Notes: generated by a model not told the origin, from the letters alone. A stretch of 64,000 nt of DNA from Natroniella sulfidigena (GCF_023223645.1 NZ_JALKBY010000003.1:124001-188000), one strand, 5' to 3'. Shown: positions 43,218 through 51,688, counted from the first letter of the stretch. Translations and numbers: made by a program.

Positions 43218-44375
43218 TTACATAATTTCCAAATCAGCATGCAATGCTCCCGCTTCTTTAATTGCTTGAATAATTGAGATCACATCTCTAGGAGTAGCTC
43301 CTACAGCATTTAAGCCAGTTACTACATCTGAAATATCTGCTCCTTTAGGTAAGACTACTAAGCTAGCTTCCTCTTCTTCTACATCTACCTCTTCTTCTTC
43401 TATAATTTCAACTTCATCTTCCCCAACATCAACAGCCTCTTCTGTAGTAGCAATCGTAACTGTCAAATCTCCATGCGAAACTGAGACTCTCGATAGCCGA
43501 ACATTATGCCCCATTACAACCGTTCCTGTCCGCTCGTTAATCACAACTTTAGCCTCAGTATCAGGTCTAACTTCCAGCTCTTCAACTCTAGAGATAAAGT
43601 TTACAACCCTATCCCTAAAGTAACTAGGTATTTGAACTTCAACCTGTCCTGCATCCTTGGCATGAGCATAATAACCACCATCCTGAGTATAACCAAACTC
43701 CTGATTAATTACATCAGCTATTCTTTGGGCAGTAGCAAAATTAGGATTTGATAGTACTAAGGTAAGTTCATTGTCAGTATTGAAATCCATTGGTACTTCC
43801 TCTTCAACTATTGCTCCATTTGGTACTCTCCCAACAGTAGTATGATTTTGGGATACTTGAGCTCCACCCTGTCCAGCTGTAAATCCACCAACCGATACAG
43901 CCCCTTGTGCTACCGCATAAACTCCATCTCCACTAGGTCCTGTTAAAGGTGTCATCAATAAAGTTCCACCTTCTAGACTATCTGCATCCCCAATTGAAGA
44001 TAATGTAACATCAATTTCACTTCCAGGATGAACAAATGGAGGTAATTCTGCAGTAACCATAACCGCTGCAGCATTGTTGGCCCCTAATTCATCTTGAGCA
44101 ATATCTACTCCAAAATTCTGTAACATATTTGCTATAGATTGAACTGTCAATTGACTACTTTGACCATCACCACTTCCATCTAAACCAACTACAATTCCAT
44201 AACCTATCAATTGATTATTTCTAACTCCTCCAATTCTGGTTATATCTTTAATCCTTACTAATGGGTCATCTACTCCTTCTTGATTTGGAGCTAAAGCTAA
44301 AGTAAAATCACTATTAAAGCTAATAAGTATTAGTAAAAATATAATTACAGATAACAGTTTATAACTCTTTCTCAT
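43218..44375 (-). CDS. flgI: FlgI, flagellar P-ring protein
   Basis: About 385 residues: a signal peptide (1-28), VRIKDITRIGGVRNNQLIGYGIVVGLDGSGD near the N-terminus, and LNAVGATPRDVISIIQ with GALHADLEI at the end, all FlgI hallmarks. It forms the P ring around the rod in the peptidoglycan layer. An acidic stretch of about 20 residues (EIIEEEEVDVEEEEA) is inserted before the C-terminal domain, which is unusual. ATG at 44375 follows GAGGGGAT; an ATG at 44402 lies inside flgH. Monoderm Firmicutes lack this gene. Confidence 0.95.
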   Translation of the reverse strand: MRKSYKLLSVIIFLLILISFNSDFTLALAPNQEGVDDPLVRIKDITRIGGVRNNQLIGYGIVVGLDGSGDGQSSQLTVQSIANMLQNFGVDIAQDELGANNAAAVMVTAELPPFVHPGSEIDVTLSSIGDADSLEGGTLLMTPLTGPSGDGVYAVAQGAVSVGGFTAGQGGAQVSQNHTTVGRVPNGAIVEEEVPMDFNTDNELTLVLSNPNFATAQRIADVINQEFGYTQDGGYYAHAKDAGQVEVQIPSYFRDRVVNFISRVEELEVRPDTEAKVVINERTGTVVMGHNVRLSRVSVSHGDLTVTIATTEEAVDVGEDEVEIIEEEEVDVEEEEASLVVLPKGADISDVVTGLNAVGATPRDVISIIQAIKEAGALHADLEIM

Positions 44376-44389
44376 ATTATCCCCTCTTC

Positions 44390-44968
44390 CTAGAAAAGCC
44401 AAGCAATCATTCTACTAATAATTCCTTGTCGTTGTCTATCTCCAATAACTCCTCTACCTTCATAATCTATTTCGGCATTAGCAATATAATTTGATTGAAC
44501 TGTATTTTGGGGTGAGATATCTTCAGGTCTAACTATTCCTGTCAATTTAATATCTTGCTTTTCATCATTTACCGTTACAGCTCTAGTACCACTGATCTTA
44601 AGATTACCATTCTCTAGCTCTTCTTCAATTTGGACTGTTATTTCAGCAGAAAGACTACCACTTCTGGTTGTTGAACCACTTGCATTACTACTATCACTCT
44701 GACTAAAACTGAAACCTCTAATAAAATCTAAAATCCCCGTTCCGCCTCCTACATCTGCTTGATTATCCTGACTAGCATCAGTAGAAGCCTCCTGACTAGC
44801 AGTAGCATCTTCATTAATAATTACAGTTAAAATATCTCCCACTTGATTAGCTTTATTATCCCGAAATAATGCATCATTACCATCCCATAAAGAAGTGGCC
44901 TCAGCAGTTGGTACAACAAAAGTCAGAATTAAACAAAGGAATAATATTATCAAAAGCCCTCTTTTCAC
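44390..44968 (-). CDS. flgH: FlgH, flagellar L-ring protein
   Basis: 192 residues: a signal peptide (1-24), SLWDG then ALFRDNKANQVGDILTVII, a Ser-rich stretch, and GTRAVTVNDEKQDIKLTGIVRP, all family features. It forms the L ring in the outer membrane, so the flagellum passes through an outer membrane. Proteobacterial FlgH is a lipoprotein; here no lipobox Cys follows the signal peptide (PTAEATSLW). GTG start after GGGAGTG. Confidence 0.94.
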   Translation of the reverse strand: MKRGLLIILFLCLILTFVVPTAEATSLWDGNDALFRDNKANQVGDILTVIINEDATASQEASTDASQDNQADVGGGTGILDFIRGFSFSQSDSSNASGSTTRSGSLSAEITVQIEEELENGNLKISGTRAVTVNDEKQDIKLTGIVRPEDISPQNTVQSNYIANAEIDYEGRGVIGDRQRQGIISRMIAWLF

Positions 44969-44982
44969 TTAAGATCACTCCC

Positions 44983-45951
44983 TTAATCAGTAATCACTTG
45001 TACTTTTCTTTCGCCAATTATCTTACCTTCTATGATCTTTCTAGTATTTTTATTTTCAACCTTGATTATATCTCCATAATGCCCTGCTTCTCGTGATCTA
45101 CCATCAGCAGTTATAATTACCCCTCCAATTTGAGCAATCAACTTGACATCCTCCCATCTACCGACTAAAGGAGGACGATCGATCATTCTTACTTCCAGAG
45201 GTTGACCAGACCGTAATGAACTCCGTAGTTGAGTTCCATCTAAGGGATAATCTTTAGCTACAAAGTCATTGTTTTGAGTAGTCAATAATTTATCTTCCAA
45301 CTGAAAAAGATCATGGCTAAGTTCAGTTCTACTCTCTATATCCTCTTCAGCAACCAAAACTTCTTGCCATAAACTAACTTCATATTGAATATTAACTCTA
45401 CGATATAAACTCCCATCAACCTTAACTTCAATCGGTAACATAGTCCGCCCTAATAGATTTCTCCGATGAAGATTACCAACTTCTAATTGAAGCTCACCAG
45501 TAGGGTATTTTAGATCTTGAGGGGAGTTTCTAACTTCTATTTCAACTTGCTCAGGTTCTTGTCCCAATTCTTGATAGATATAATCTTTCCCTAACTGGAC
45601 TAACTTATCTGCAGATAATTTCTTATAGTCGGTCGTTACAGAAAAGTGATAGGGAATATTAGTCCTGATTTGCTCCGGGTCAATCTCTTCCCTTCTTAAG
45701 GCATTAATTACATTAGTACGATAAATAACACGTTGATAACCGGGAAGTGGAGCTTGACCTAAAGTAATACTCTTTAAATTACTTTTGAACTCCGAATCCC
45801 CTTTTATTTGAGCTATTTCAACTAGTCGAATTTCTGTTCCCGTAACTTCAACTTGATTGGTTACTTCAATTATATTCTCGGTTGCTAAAACACTAGTGCT
45901 AACTAACAAAATCAACAGTCCAACCAGCAGGGATATCAATTCTTTTTTCAT
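44983..45951 (-). CDS. flgA: FlgA, P-ring assembly chaperone
   Basis: 322 residues: a signal peptide (1-23), a long N-terminal region, a SAF-like domain (about 190-255, LVAEEDIESRTELS) and a C-terminal domain with GDIIKVENKNTRKIIEGKIIG, typical of FlgA. It escorts FlgI in the periplasm. At 322 residues it is longer than E. coli FlgA (219), due mainly to the N-terminal part. ATG follows AGGGG. Position between flgG and flgH fits the role. Confidence 0.92.
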   Translation of the reverse strand: MKKELISLLVGLLILLVSTSVLATENIIEVTNQVEVTGTEIRLVEIAQIKGDSEFKSNLKSITLGQAPLPGYQRVIYRTNVINALRREEIDPEQIRTNIPYHFSVTTDYKKLSADKLVQLGKDYIYQELGQEPEQVEIEVRNSPQDLKYPTGELQLEVGNLHRRNLLGRTMLPIEVKVDGSLYRRVNIQYEVSLWQEVLVAEEDIESRTELSHDLFQLEDKLLTTQNNDFVAKDYPLDGTQLRSSLRSGQPLEVRMIDRPPLVGRWEDVKLIAQIGGVIITADGRSREAGHYGDIIKVENKNTRKIIEGKIIGERKVQVITD

Positions 45952-45973
45952 TATCCTTAACCCCTATCTTTTA

Positions 45974-46762
45974 TTATCTTCTTAAATTATTAGCCTGTTG
46001 TAACATCTCATCAGAAGCTTGAATTGCTTTAGAATTAGTTTCATAAGCTCTCTGTGCTGAGATCATATCAACCATCTCATCTACTACTTGTACATTTGAT
46101 TCCTCTAAAAAACCTTGTGCTATTCTACCAAAACCATCTTGTCCTGCTAAACCAAACATCGCTTGTCCAGAAGCAGCTGTTTCCTGATAAAGATTCTGCC
46201 CTACACTTTCTAGACCAGCTGGATTAGAAAAATTAACTAATTCAATCTGTCCTGCTTCTTGTGGTTCTTCATCACCAGGTTCTAAATAAGTAACTACCCC
46301 TTCATCATTAATTGAAATATCTGTCGCTTCAGCAGGAATATTGATCGGTGGTTGTAATAAATAACCATCTGAAGTAACTACCTGTCCATTACTATCCAAA
46401 TTAAAGGAACCATCTCTGGTATAACCACTTGTACCATCCGGCATCATCACCTCAAAAAAACCAGGCCCTTCTATTGCCAAATCTAATGGATTTTCTGTTC
46501 CTTTTAAACTTCCCTCACTAAACAATTTCTGTGTTGCTCCTGGCCGAACACCATGCCCTACTTGAATTCCAGTTGGTATTTCAGAACCTTGGTTATTAGG
46601 TGTTCCAGCAGTTCTCATAGTCTGATACATTAAATCCTGAAAACCTACTCTAGACTTTTTAAAGCCACTCGTGTTAACATTAGATAAGTTATTAGATATT
46701 GTATCCATATTCAATTGTTGTGCTTTCATTCCAGATGCTGAACTTGATAATGATCTAATCAT
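45974..46762 (-). CDS. flgG: FlgG, distal rod protein
   Basis: 262 residues: RSLSSSASGMKAQQLNMDTISNNLSN at the start and QRAYETNSKAIQASDEML at the end, the paired rod/hook motifs. The middle has EGPGFFEVMMPDG. It forms the distal flagellar rod. AAGGAGTG lies upstream of the ATG. It is homologous to Bacillus FlhP/FlgG; in B. subtilis the flhO-flhP pair stands after spoIIID and mbl, as here without mbl. Confidence 0.95.
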   Translation of the reverse strand: MIRSLSSSASGMKAQQLNMDTISNNLSNVNTSGFKKSRVGFQDLMYQTMRTAGTPNNQGSEIPTGIQVGHGVRPGATQKLFSEGSLKGTENPLDLAIEGPGFFEVMMPDGTSGYTRDGSFNLDSNGQVVTSDGYLLQPPINIPAEATDISINDEGVVTYLEPGDEEPQEAGQIELVNFSNPAGLESVGQNLYQETAASGQAMFGLAGQDGFGRIAQGFLEESNVQVVDEMVDMISAQRAYETNSKAIQASDEMLQQANNLRR

Positions 46763-46789
46763 CCTTCACTTCACTCCTTGATTACTTTT

Positions 46790-47533
46790 TTAAGTTCTTC
46801 CAACTTCATTAACAGCCTTACCCATAGTATCATCATGTGCTTGTATTCCTTTTTGGTTAGCTTCATAATTTCGTGTATTATTAATCATTCTTGTCATTTC
46901 CTCTATTGCATTAACATTAGACTCTTCTAAATAACCTTGTACTACACCACCAGTAGCCAAAAATACATTATCAACTTCTGGCCCAGCAGCAAAGAGGTTA
47001 CTTCCTTCCCTCGTCAGACCATTCTTATCCTCAAAACCAGTTACTCGTATACTGTCAATTACCATTTCATCAACGAGTAAATTATTATTGTTATCTATAC
47101 TAATCTCTCCTTCAAAAGGAACCTGCAAAATTCCATTCTCTCCTAAAACAGGATGTCCATCTTGGGTTACTACTTCTCCTTGATCATTTAAAGTGAATTC
47201 TCCACTACGAGTATATCGCTCTCCTTGTGGCGTTTGAATAGTAAAAAAACCCTCACCTTGAACAGCCCAATCAAAATCATTACCTGTCTTTTTAAAACTA
47301 CCATTACCATGATCTGTCTTTATTTCATCTACCATCACTCCACTACCTATCTTCCCTGTTGGAGTTACTTGCTGATCAGTTCTATGTAATAAGTAACTTG
47401 GAAACTCATGCTTAGTTGCTAATTGCTTTTTATAACCACTTGTATTTAGATTAGATAAGTTATTAGAAATAGTATCATTCTGCTCTAAATTAGCAGCCAT
47501 ACCTGAAGCAGACGTATATAAACCTCTGATCAT
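46790..47533 (-). CDS. flgF: FlgF, proximal rod protein
   Basis: 247 residues with the same paired motifs (RGLYTSASGMAANLEQNDTISNNLSN and NTRNYEANQKGIQAHDDTM) and a shorter middle domain, typical of FlgF/FlhO. It precedes flgG by 27 bases. AAAGGAGG precedes the ATG. A weak promoter-like sequence lies at 47642-47671. Confidence 0.92.
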   Translation of the reverse strand: MIRGLYTSASGMAANLEQNDTISNNLSNLNTSGYKKQLATKHEFPSYLLHRTDQQVTPTGKIGSGVMVDEIKTDHGNGSFKKTGNDFDWAVQGEGFFTIQTPQGERYTRSGEFTLNDQGEVVTQDGHPVLGENGILQVPFEGEISIDNNNNLLVDEMVIDSIRVTGFEDKNGLTREGSNLFAAGPEVDNVFLATGGVVQGYLEESNVNAIEEMTRMINNTRNYEANQKGIQAHDDTMGKAVNEVGRT

Positions 47534-47641
47534 TTTATAATCCTCCTTTCTAAATTCAACCTTATTTATTAATTAAACACTGGATTATAAAAATCCTGCT
47601 ACTAATTCAAAAATAAAATTAATTTTCTAATCCTTACTGAT

Positions 47642-47671
47642 ATTATACCTTTAAATGCTTAATTTTTAAAG
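47642..47671 (-). promoter_or_regulatory. Weak candidate promoter for flgF
   Basis: Minus strand: CTTTAA (47666-47671), 18 bases, TATAAT (47642-47647). The -10 is perfect, the -35 poor. It lies 109 bases before flgF. No sigma-28 (SigD) type element was seen. Confidence 0.35.
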
Positions 47672-47683
47672 CCGAATTGATAT

Positions 47684-48033
47684 AAAGTGGCACTTTTCGT
47701 TCGTGATAATAGAGGCACGTTTTAACGTGTCTCTAAATTTTGATTATAAAAAATGGTTTTTATTATTAACCCAAGCTACAGGTTTTAACCTGTAGCACAA
47801 TCAGGCTTCCGAAATTCCACCACAGCGCCCTGAAGGAGGCGTTTTTTGCCGACTGAGGAAGTACTCTTGGGGTGGTTGAAACCTGTGGCTCGAGCCTTAA
47901 TAAATCTTATTTTACCAATCGATCGCCATACGTTAAAACATATGGCTAATTTCTGTTTCACGGGCAGGCACGGAGACCTGCCCCTACAAAATTATTTTCA
48001 CCCACACTCACACACATAACCGACACATTATTG
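47684..48033. repeat. Mosaic element with several REP-like hairpins
   Basis: The left boundary is GATATAAAGTGGCACTTTT and the right boundary GACACATTATTGTAAT. Inside are AGAGGCACGTTTTAACGTGTCTCT (about 47711), AAGCTACAGGTTTTAACCTGTAG (about 47771), and the core CGCCCTGAAGGAGGCG with GACTGAGGAAGTACTCTTGGGG (about 47826-47872). GGGCAGGCACGGAGACCTGCCC follows near 47962. It has no coding sequence and fills most of the 535-base gap between spoIIID and flgF. Confidence 0.7.
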
Positions 48034-48042
48034 TAATATAAC

Positions 48043-48078
48043 AAAAAAAGAGAGAGCCAGTAATATTACTAACCCTCT
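48043..48078 (-). terminator. Rho-independent terminator after spoIIID
   Basis: Minus-strand stem GAGGGTTAGTAAT-ATTACTGGCTCTC with one mismatched patch, followed by seven Ts. It begins at the spoIIID stop codon. Confidence 0.7.
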
Positions 48079-48344
48079 TTTATATCAGATGAATTTTTCT
48101 CTTCCATATATTTTCTTTTAGTAGCTTCACCACCCCTGAAATGGCGTTCAGCCTTATTATACTCTAATACTTCCTTTACTTTTTCAGCTAATTGTCCGTT
48201 TATTTTCTCTAAACGTTCTGTTACATCCTTATGTACTGTACTTTTACTTACTCCAAAAACTTTAGCTGCTTGTCTAACTGTTGCTTTAGTTTCGTATATG
48301 TAATTGCTTACTTCTAATACCCTTTGATAAATGTAATCCTTCAT
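48069..48344 (-). CDS. spoIIID: SpoIIID, sporulation transcription regulator
   Basis: About 91 residues: MKDYIYQRVLEVSNYIYETKATVRQAAKVFG with the helix-turn-helix VFGVSKSTVHKDVTERL, and a basic tail, standard for SpoIIID. It controls mother-cell genes between the sigma-E and sigma-K stages. ATG at 48344 follows AAGGGGGAC; the frame extends 9 codons further without support. A sigma-E-like promoter lies at 48375-48402. The mreB-like gene mbl that follows it in Bacillus is absent. Confidence 0.95.
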   Translation of the reverse strand: MKDYIYQRVLEVSNYIYETKATVRQAAKVFGVSKSTVHKDVTERLEKINGQLAEKVKEVLEYNKAERHFRGGEATKRKYMEEKNSSDIKEG

Positions 48345-48374
48345 CAACTTGTCCCCCTTAATTAATCCCAATAT

Positions 48375-48402
48375 ATATATATGTAGATTAAGGATAAATA
48401 TT
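48375..48402 (-). promoter_or_regulatory. Candidate sigma-E promoter of spoIIID
   Basis: Minus strand: AATATT (48397-48402), 13 bases, CATATATAT (48375-48383). This is close to the sigma-E pattern (ATATT, about 14 bases, CATACAnT). spoIIID is sigma-E dependent in B. subtilis. AT-rich context makes chance matches possible. Confidence 0.45.
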
Positions 48403-48439
48403 ACAATAAATTCAAATTAATTAAGGGCCAACCTTTAAA

Positions 48440-49258
48440 TTACTTAATATATTCTAATGGCGATATATTTTCCCCGTTTTCAATCACCTTAAATCTAAGC
48501 CTACTTTCTGGATAAAAGGAATCCTCAACAACTTTACCAATAACTTGCCCTTGAGCAACTTCCTCTCCTAAAGTTACTGTTTCATCCAAATTAGAATAAG
48601 TTGTTTTAAGTGATTGATTATGCTTAATTACAACCTCTGTACCATATAGTTCATCTTCAACTATCTCTTTAACTTGGCCCGCCTTAGCAGCTTTAACTTC
48701 TGCACCTAGAGCAGTATAAATATCTACTCCTGCATTAAACTTCCAAGCTTCTAAAACTTCATCTTGATACCAATCCCAAGCATTCCTTACCTCTCCATTA
48801 GTAGGCTTAATCAAATCTATCATCTGTTGAGCAGATACTGTTTCTTCTGCTTTCTCTTCCTCAAGTTTCTCTTCTTCTAGTTTTTCTTCTTCTTTCTCGT
48901 AGCTATCTTCCTCTTTTTCTACTCCATCTTCTGTTGGTTCTTCTTCAGTTTCTGTCGGTGGGTCTTCCTCTCCCATTAATGGAACTGATACTTCTTCATT
49001 CATCTCAAACTGATACTCATCCTCTTCTTCTAACTCAACAATTTCTACTTCTGCACTTTCTTGACTTAAGTCCTGATCAGTTATAAATTGATAAATCGCA
49101 AAAGAAATCCCTAATACAAAAGAAATTATTATTACTAGCATGTACTTACTCCACTGTAACCCCTTTAGCCTTTCTAATTGCTTCTTGATAAAATTTTTCT
49201 TCTTAGCCCAGCTAATAGAAAATGGTAATTTGTCATTTTGATTATCTTTTTTACTCAA
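48440..49258 (-). CDS. spoIIQ: SpoIIQ-like forespore protein with degenerate M23 domain
   Basis: 272 residues: a basic N-terminus, one membrane segment (about 39-58), a long Glu-rich linker (70-140), and a LytM/M23-like domain (about 150-272). The zinc ligands of M23 enzymes are mostly lost: HxGxD reads NAGVD (Asn175, Asp179), and the HxH block reads RLRF. It is therefore likely non-enzymatic, as for B. subtilis SpoIIQ, which binds SpoIIIAH across the septum. TTG start after GGAGGTGG. A good sigma-F-type promoter precedes it. Confidence 0.88.
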   Translation of the reverse strand: MSKKDNQNDKLPFSISWAKKKNFIKKQLERLKGLQWSKYMLVIIISFVLGISFAIYQFITDQDLSQESAEVEIVELEEEDEYQFEMNEEVSVPLMGEEDPPTETEEEPTEDGVEKEEDSYEKEEEKLEEEKLEEEKAEETVSAQQMIDLIKPTNGEVRNAWDWYQDEVLEAWKFNAGVDIYTALGAEVKAAKAGQVKEIVEDELYGTEVVIKHNQSLKTTYSNLDETVTLGEEVAQGQVIGKVVEDSFYPESRLRFKVIENGENISPLEYIK

Positions 49259-49278
49259 CTTAATCCACCTCCAGAAAT

Positions 49279-49306
49279 ATTATTTCCAGAAATGATTATT
49301 TTATAC
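49279..49306 (-). promoter_or_regulatory. Candidate sigma-F promoter of spoIIQ
   Basis: Minus strand: GTATA (49302-49306), 14 bases, GGAAATAAT (49279-49287). The -10 matches the sigma-F consensus GGnRAnAHT exactly; the spacer is about one short. spoIIQ is sigma-F dependent in B. subtilis. Confidence 0.6.
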
Positions 49307-49350
49307 ATCTTGTTTCCATCAATTTACTTTTAGCTGGGTGGTTACTACTT

Positions 49351-50211
49351 CTAATAATATCTCAATTCAGTATCAGGATAATAGTGTTCTAAAATTTCTC
49401 TAAAGTCATAACCATTAGCAGCCATACCATCTGCTCCATACTGACTCATCCCTACTCCATGCCCATAACCAGAAGTGATGATTCTAACTTGTTCATCATC
49501 TTGTTCAATAAAAAAGTTCGTTGATCTAATACCTAGTTGTTCCCTAAACTCTCGTCCTGAAAATAAATGATCACCAATTTTTAACTTTAAAACTCGACCA
49601 CTTGCACTTCGTTCAAGTATCTCAATCTGTTGGGCAAAGTTACTATTTATCCCTAACTTACGATTGAATTCTTCAATTGAAAAAAATTGTTGATATTGAT
49701 AGTAAGGCGATTCTTCTTCATATTCACTAGCTACCGACTGTAAATAGGGTAGATTACTACCCCACACATTAACTGCTGCTTCTGTATAATCCCCACTAGT
49801 AGAGTGATAAGCAGCAGTAATTAGCTCCCCTTGATATTTTATTATCAACCCTTCAGTTTCTTCTACTGCTGCTGAAATTTTTGCCCAATACAGCAAATAA
49901 TTTAGACTTCCCCATCTATCTATTAACTCTGCTTTGGAAACCCAAGCTTGATCTATAGTACTATCAGTCGTTAATTGTTGACCTTCTTCTAGATTTTTAA
50001 GGGCATAAGTTCTAGCAGCAACTGCTTGAGCTTTCAAGGCTTCAAATTCAAAATTAGCTGGCATTTCTGCTGCTACAACCCCTTTTAAGTACTCTTCCAG
50101 TTCTAAAAGTAGTATTTGATCATTAACATTATCATAAACTTCAACTTCAATCGATTGAACACTAAAGCGATTAGATAAATTTATTATTAAAGCAGGGATT
50201 ATAATTATCAA
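49351..50211 (-). CDS. spoIID: SpoIID, sporulation peptidoglycan lytic transglycosylase (start unclear)
   Basis: 286 residues from TTG at 50211. Family motifs are LEEYLKGVVAAEMP, ALKAQAVAARTYAL, STSGDYTE and GYGHGVGMSQYGA at the C-terminus. It cleaves glycan strands to drive engulfment. The TTG has no ribosome binding site and would cut the membrane anchor in half. The same frame extends upstream (NKALLSLIIFLLVL) to a GGGGGGAG site, but no in-frame ATG, GTG or TTG follows it; an ATG there is out of frame. A sigma-E-like promoter is upstream. Confidence 0.9.
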   Translation of the reverse strand: MIIIIPALIINLSNRFSVQSIEVEVYDNVNDQILLLELEEYLKGVVAAEMPANFEFEALKAQAVAARTYALKNLEEGQQLTTDSTIDQAWVSKAELIDRWGSLNYLLYWAKISAAVEETEGLIIKYQGELITAAYHSTSGDYTEAAVNVWGSNLPYLQSVASEYEEESPYYQYQQFFSIEEFNRKLGINSNFAQQIEILERSASGRVLKLKIGDHLFSGREFREQLGIRSTNFFIEQDDEQVRIITSGYGHGVGMSQYGADGMAANGYDFREILEHYYPDTELRYY

Positions 50212-50283
50212 TACTAGTAAAAATATAATTAAACTAAGTAATGCCTTATTAACATTTCTCCCCCCTAATAAATCAATTTATTA

Positions 50284-50311
50284 ATTTTTATGTTTCTTAA
50301 ATTTAGATATG
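50284..50311 (-). promoter_or_regulatory. Candidate sigma-E promoter of spoIID
   Basis: Minus strand: CATATC (50306-50311), 13 bases, CATAAAAAT (50284-50292), the same spacing as the spoIIID candidate. spoIID is sigma-E dependent in B. subtilis. It lies just before the GGGGGGAG site. Confidence 0.45.
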
Positions 50312-50320
50312 TCAGATAAT

Positions 50321-50350
50321 AAAAAAAGCACCCCTTATTCAGAGGTACTT
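50321..50350 (-). terminator. Rho-independent terminator after murA
   Basis: Minus-strand AGTACCTC-TGAATAA-GGGGTGCT then seven Ts. The stem overlaps the murA stop codon (TAA in the loop). It separates murA from the sporulation gene spoIID. Confidence 0.75.
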
Positions 50351-51597
50351 ACCCGTTTGATATTGACACCAATCTTTTTCAATTTTTCTGTTACATCTTC
50401 ATAGCCACGTTCAATATGATATATATCTGTTATTTTTGTCTTACCTTCTGCTGCTAAAGCAGCTAAAATCAAAGCTGCACCAGCTCTTAAGTCTGTAGCT
50501 TTTACTTCAGCTCCACTTAAGTTAGATTTTCTAATCATAGCAGCCCTACCATCTATCCTAATATCTGCTCCCATTCTTCTTAATTCATCAACATGGCCAA
50601 AGCGATTTTCAAATACCGTTTCCACTAACACACTATTTCCTTCAGCTTGGGTCAATAAAGCCATGAATTGAGATTGCATATCAGTAGGGAATCCAGGATA
50701 TGGTAATGTCTTAACATCTGCAGATTTCAACTTGCCAGTACTAATTACCCTAACTCCACTGACATCTTCTTCTATCTTAACCCCCATCTCTTTTAATTTA
50801 GCAATTAAAGGTTTAATATGCTCTACCAAAACATTATCTATATATAATTCGCTTCCTGTAATTGCAGCCGCCATCATATAGGTGCCTGATTCAATTCGAT
50901 CTGGAATAATAGTATATTCGCTACCAATTAATTGTTCCACCCCTGTAATCCGAATTATATCAGTTCCAGCTCCTTTGATCTTGGCCCCCATTACATTCAA
51001 GTAATTTGCTAAATCAATAATCTCCGGTTCTCGTGCTGCATTTTCAATAATTGTTTTTCCTTCAGCTGTAGTTGCTGCCATAATTATATTCATTGTAGCA
51101 CCTACACTCGGGTAATCTAAATAGATCTTGTTGCCTACTAGTTTATCAGCTTTTACTTCTACTACACCATGCTCAATCTTTACTTCAGCTCCTAAAGCTC
51201 GAAATCCTTTCAAATGCAGATCAATTGGTCGACTACCAATTTCACAACCTCCTGGTAAAGTAGTTGCTACTTCACCATAACGGGCCAACAAAGCTCCTAA
51301 AGCATAATAAGATGCTCTCATCTTACGGGCTAGAGAATAAGGAACTTCTAATCGATTAACGGTATCAGTATTAATCTGTAATTTATTTTGCTCATAATCA
51401 ACATCAACTTCTGCTCCTAAAGACACTAATATCTTAATTAAGTTATTGATATCTCTCAAATTAGGTATTCCATATAATGTACTTTTTCCAACTCCCATTA
51501 AGCTTGCAGTTACAATTGGCAAAGCAGCATTTTTAGCTCCACTAATGCTTACTTCCCCACTTAATTTATTACCACCAGTTATTACTAGGTGTTCCAT
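50335..51597 (-). CDS. murA: MurA, UDP-GlcNAc enolpyruvyl transferase
   Basis: 420 residues. GNKLSGEVSISGAKNAALPI carries the first conserved Lys/Asn pair. LPGGCEIGSRPIDLH contains the active-site Cys. PYPGFPTDMQSQ and AGAALILAALAAEG follow. It makes the first committed step of peptidoglycan synthesis. ATG at 51597 follows GGAGG; the frame starts at 51636 without support. The order atp-yueI-murA-spoIID-spoIIQ-spoIIID resembles Bacillus (atp-ywmB-murAA-spoIID-spoIIQ-spoIIID). Confidence 0.96.
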   Translation of the reverse strand: MEHLVITGGNKLSGEVSISGAKNAALPIVTASLMGVGKSTLYGIPNLRDINNLIKILVSLGAEVDVDYEQNKLQINTDTVNRLEVPYSLARKMRASYYALGALLARYGEVATTLPGGCEIGSRPIDLHLKGFRALGAEVKIEHGVVEVKADKLVGNKIYLDYPSVGATMNIIMAATTAEGKTIIENAAREPEIIDLANYLNVMGAKIKGAGTDIIRITGVEQLIGSEYTIIPDRIESGTYMMAAAITGSELYIDNVLVEHIKPLIAKLKEMGVKIEEDVSGVRVISTGKLKSADVKTLPYPGFPTDMQSQFMALLTQAEGNSVLVETVFENRFGHVDELRRMGADIRIDGRAAMIRKSNLSGAEVKATDLRAGAALILAALAAEGKTKITDIYHIERGYEDVTEKLKKIGVNIKRVSTSE

Positions 51598-51688
51598 ATT
51601 ATTATTTCCTCCTATCCTTATAATCAAATAGCCCACTGAAACTATTCTTGATCAAATCATAAATTCCTGCTTTCTAGCTTAAATTAAA

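Noticed and set aside
48440-49258. SpoIIQ-like gene as an active M23 endopeptidase
   Set aside because: The zinc ligands are replaced (Asn175, Arg255), so an enzymatic call is not supported.
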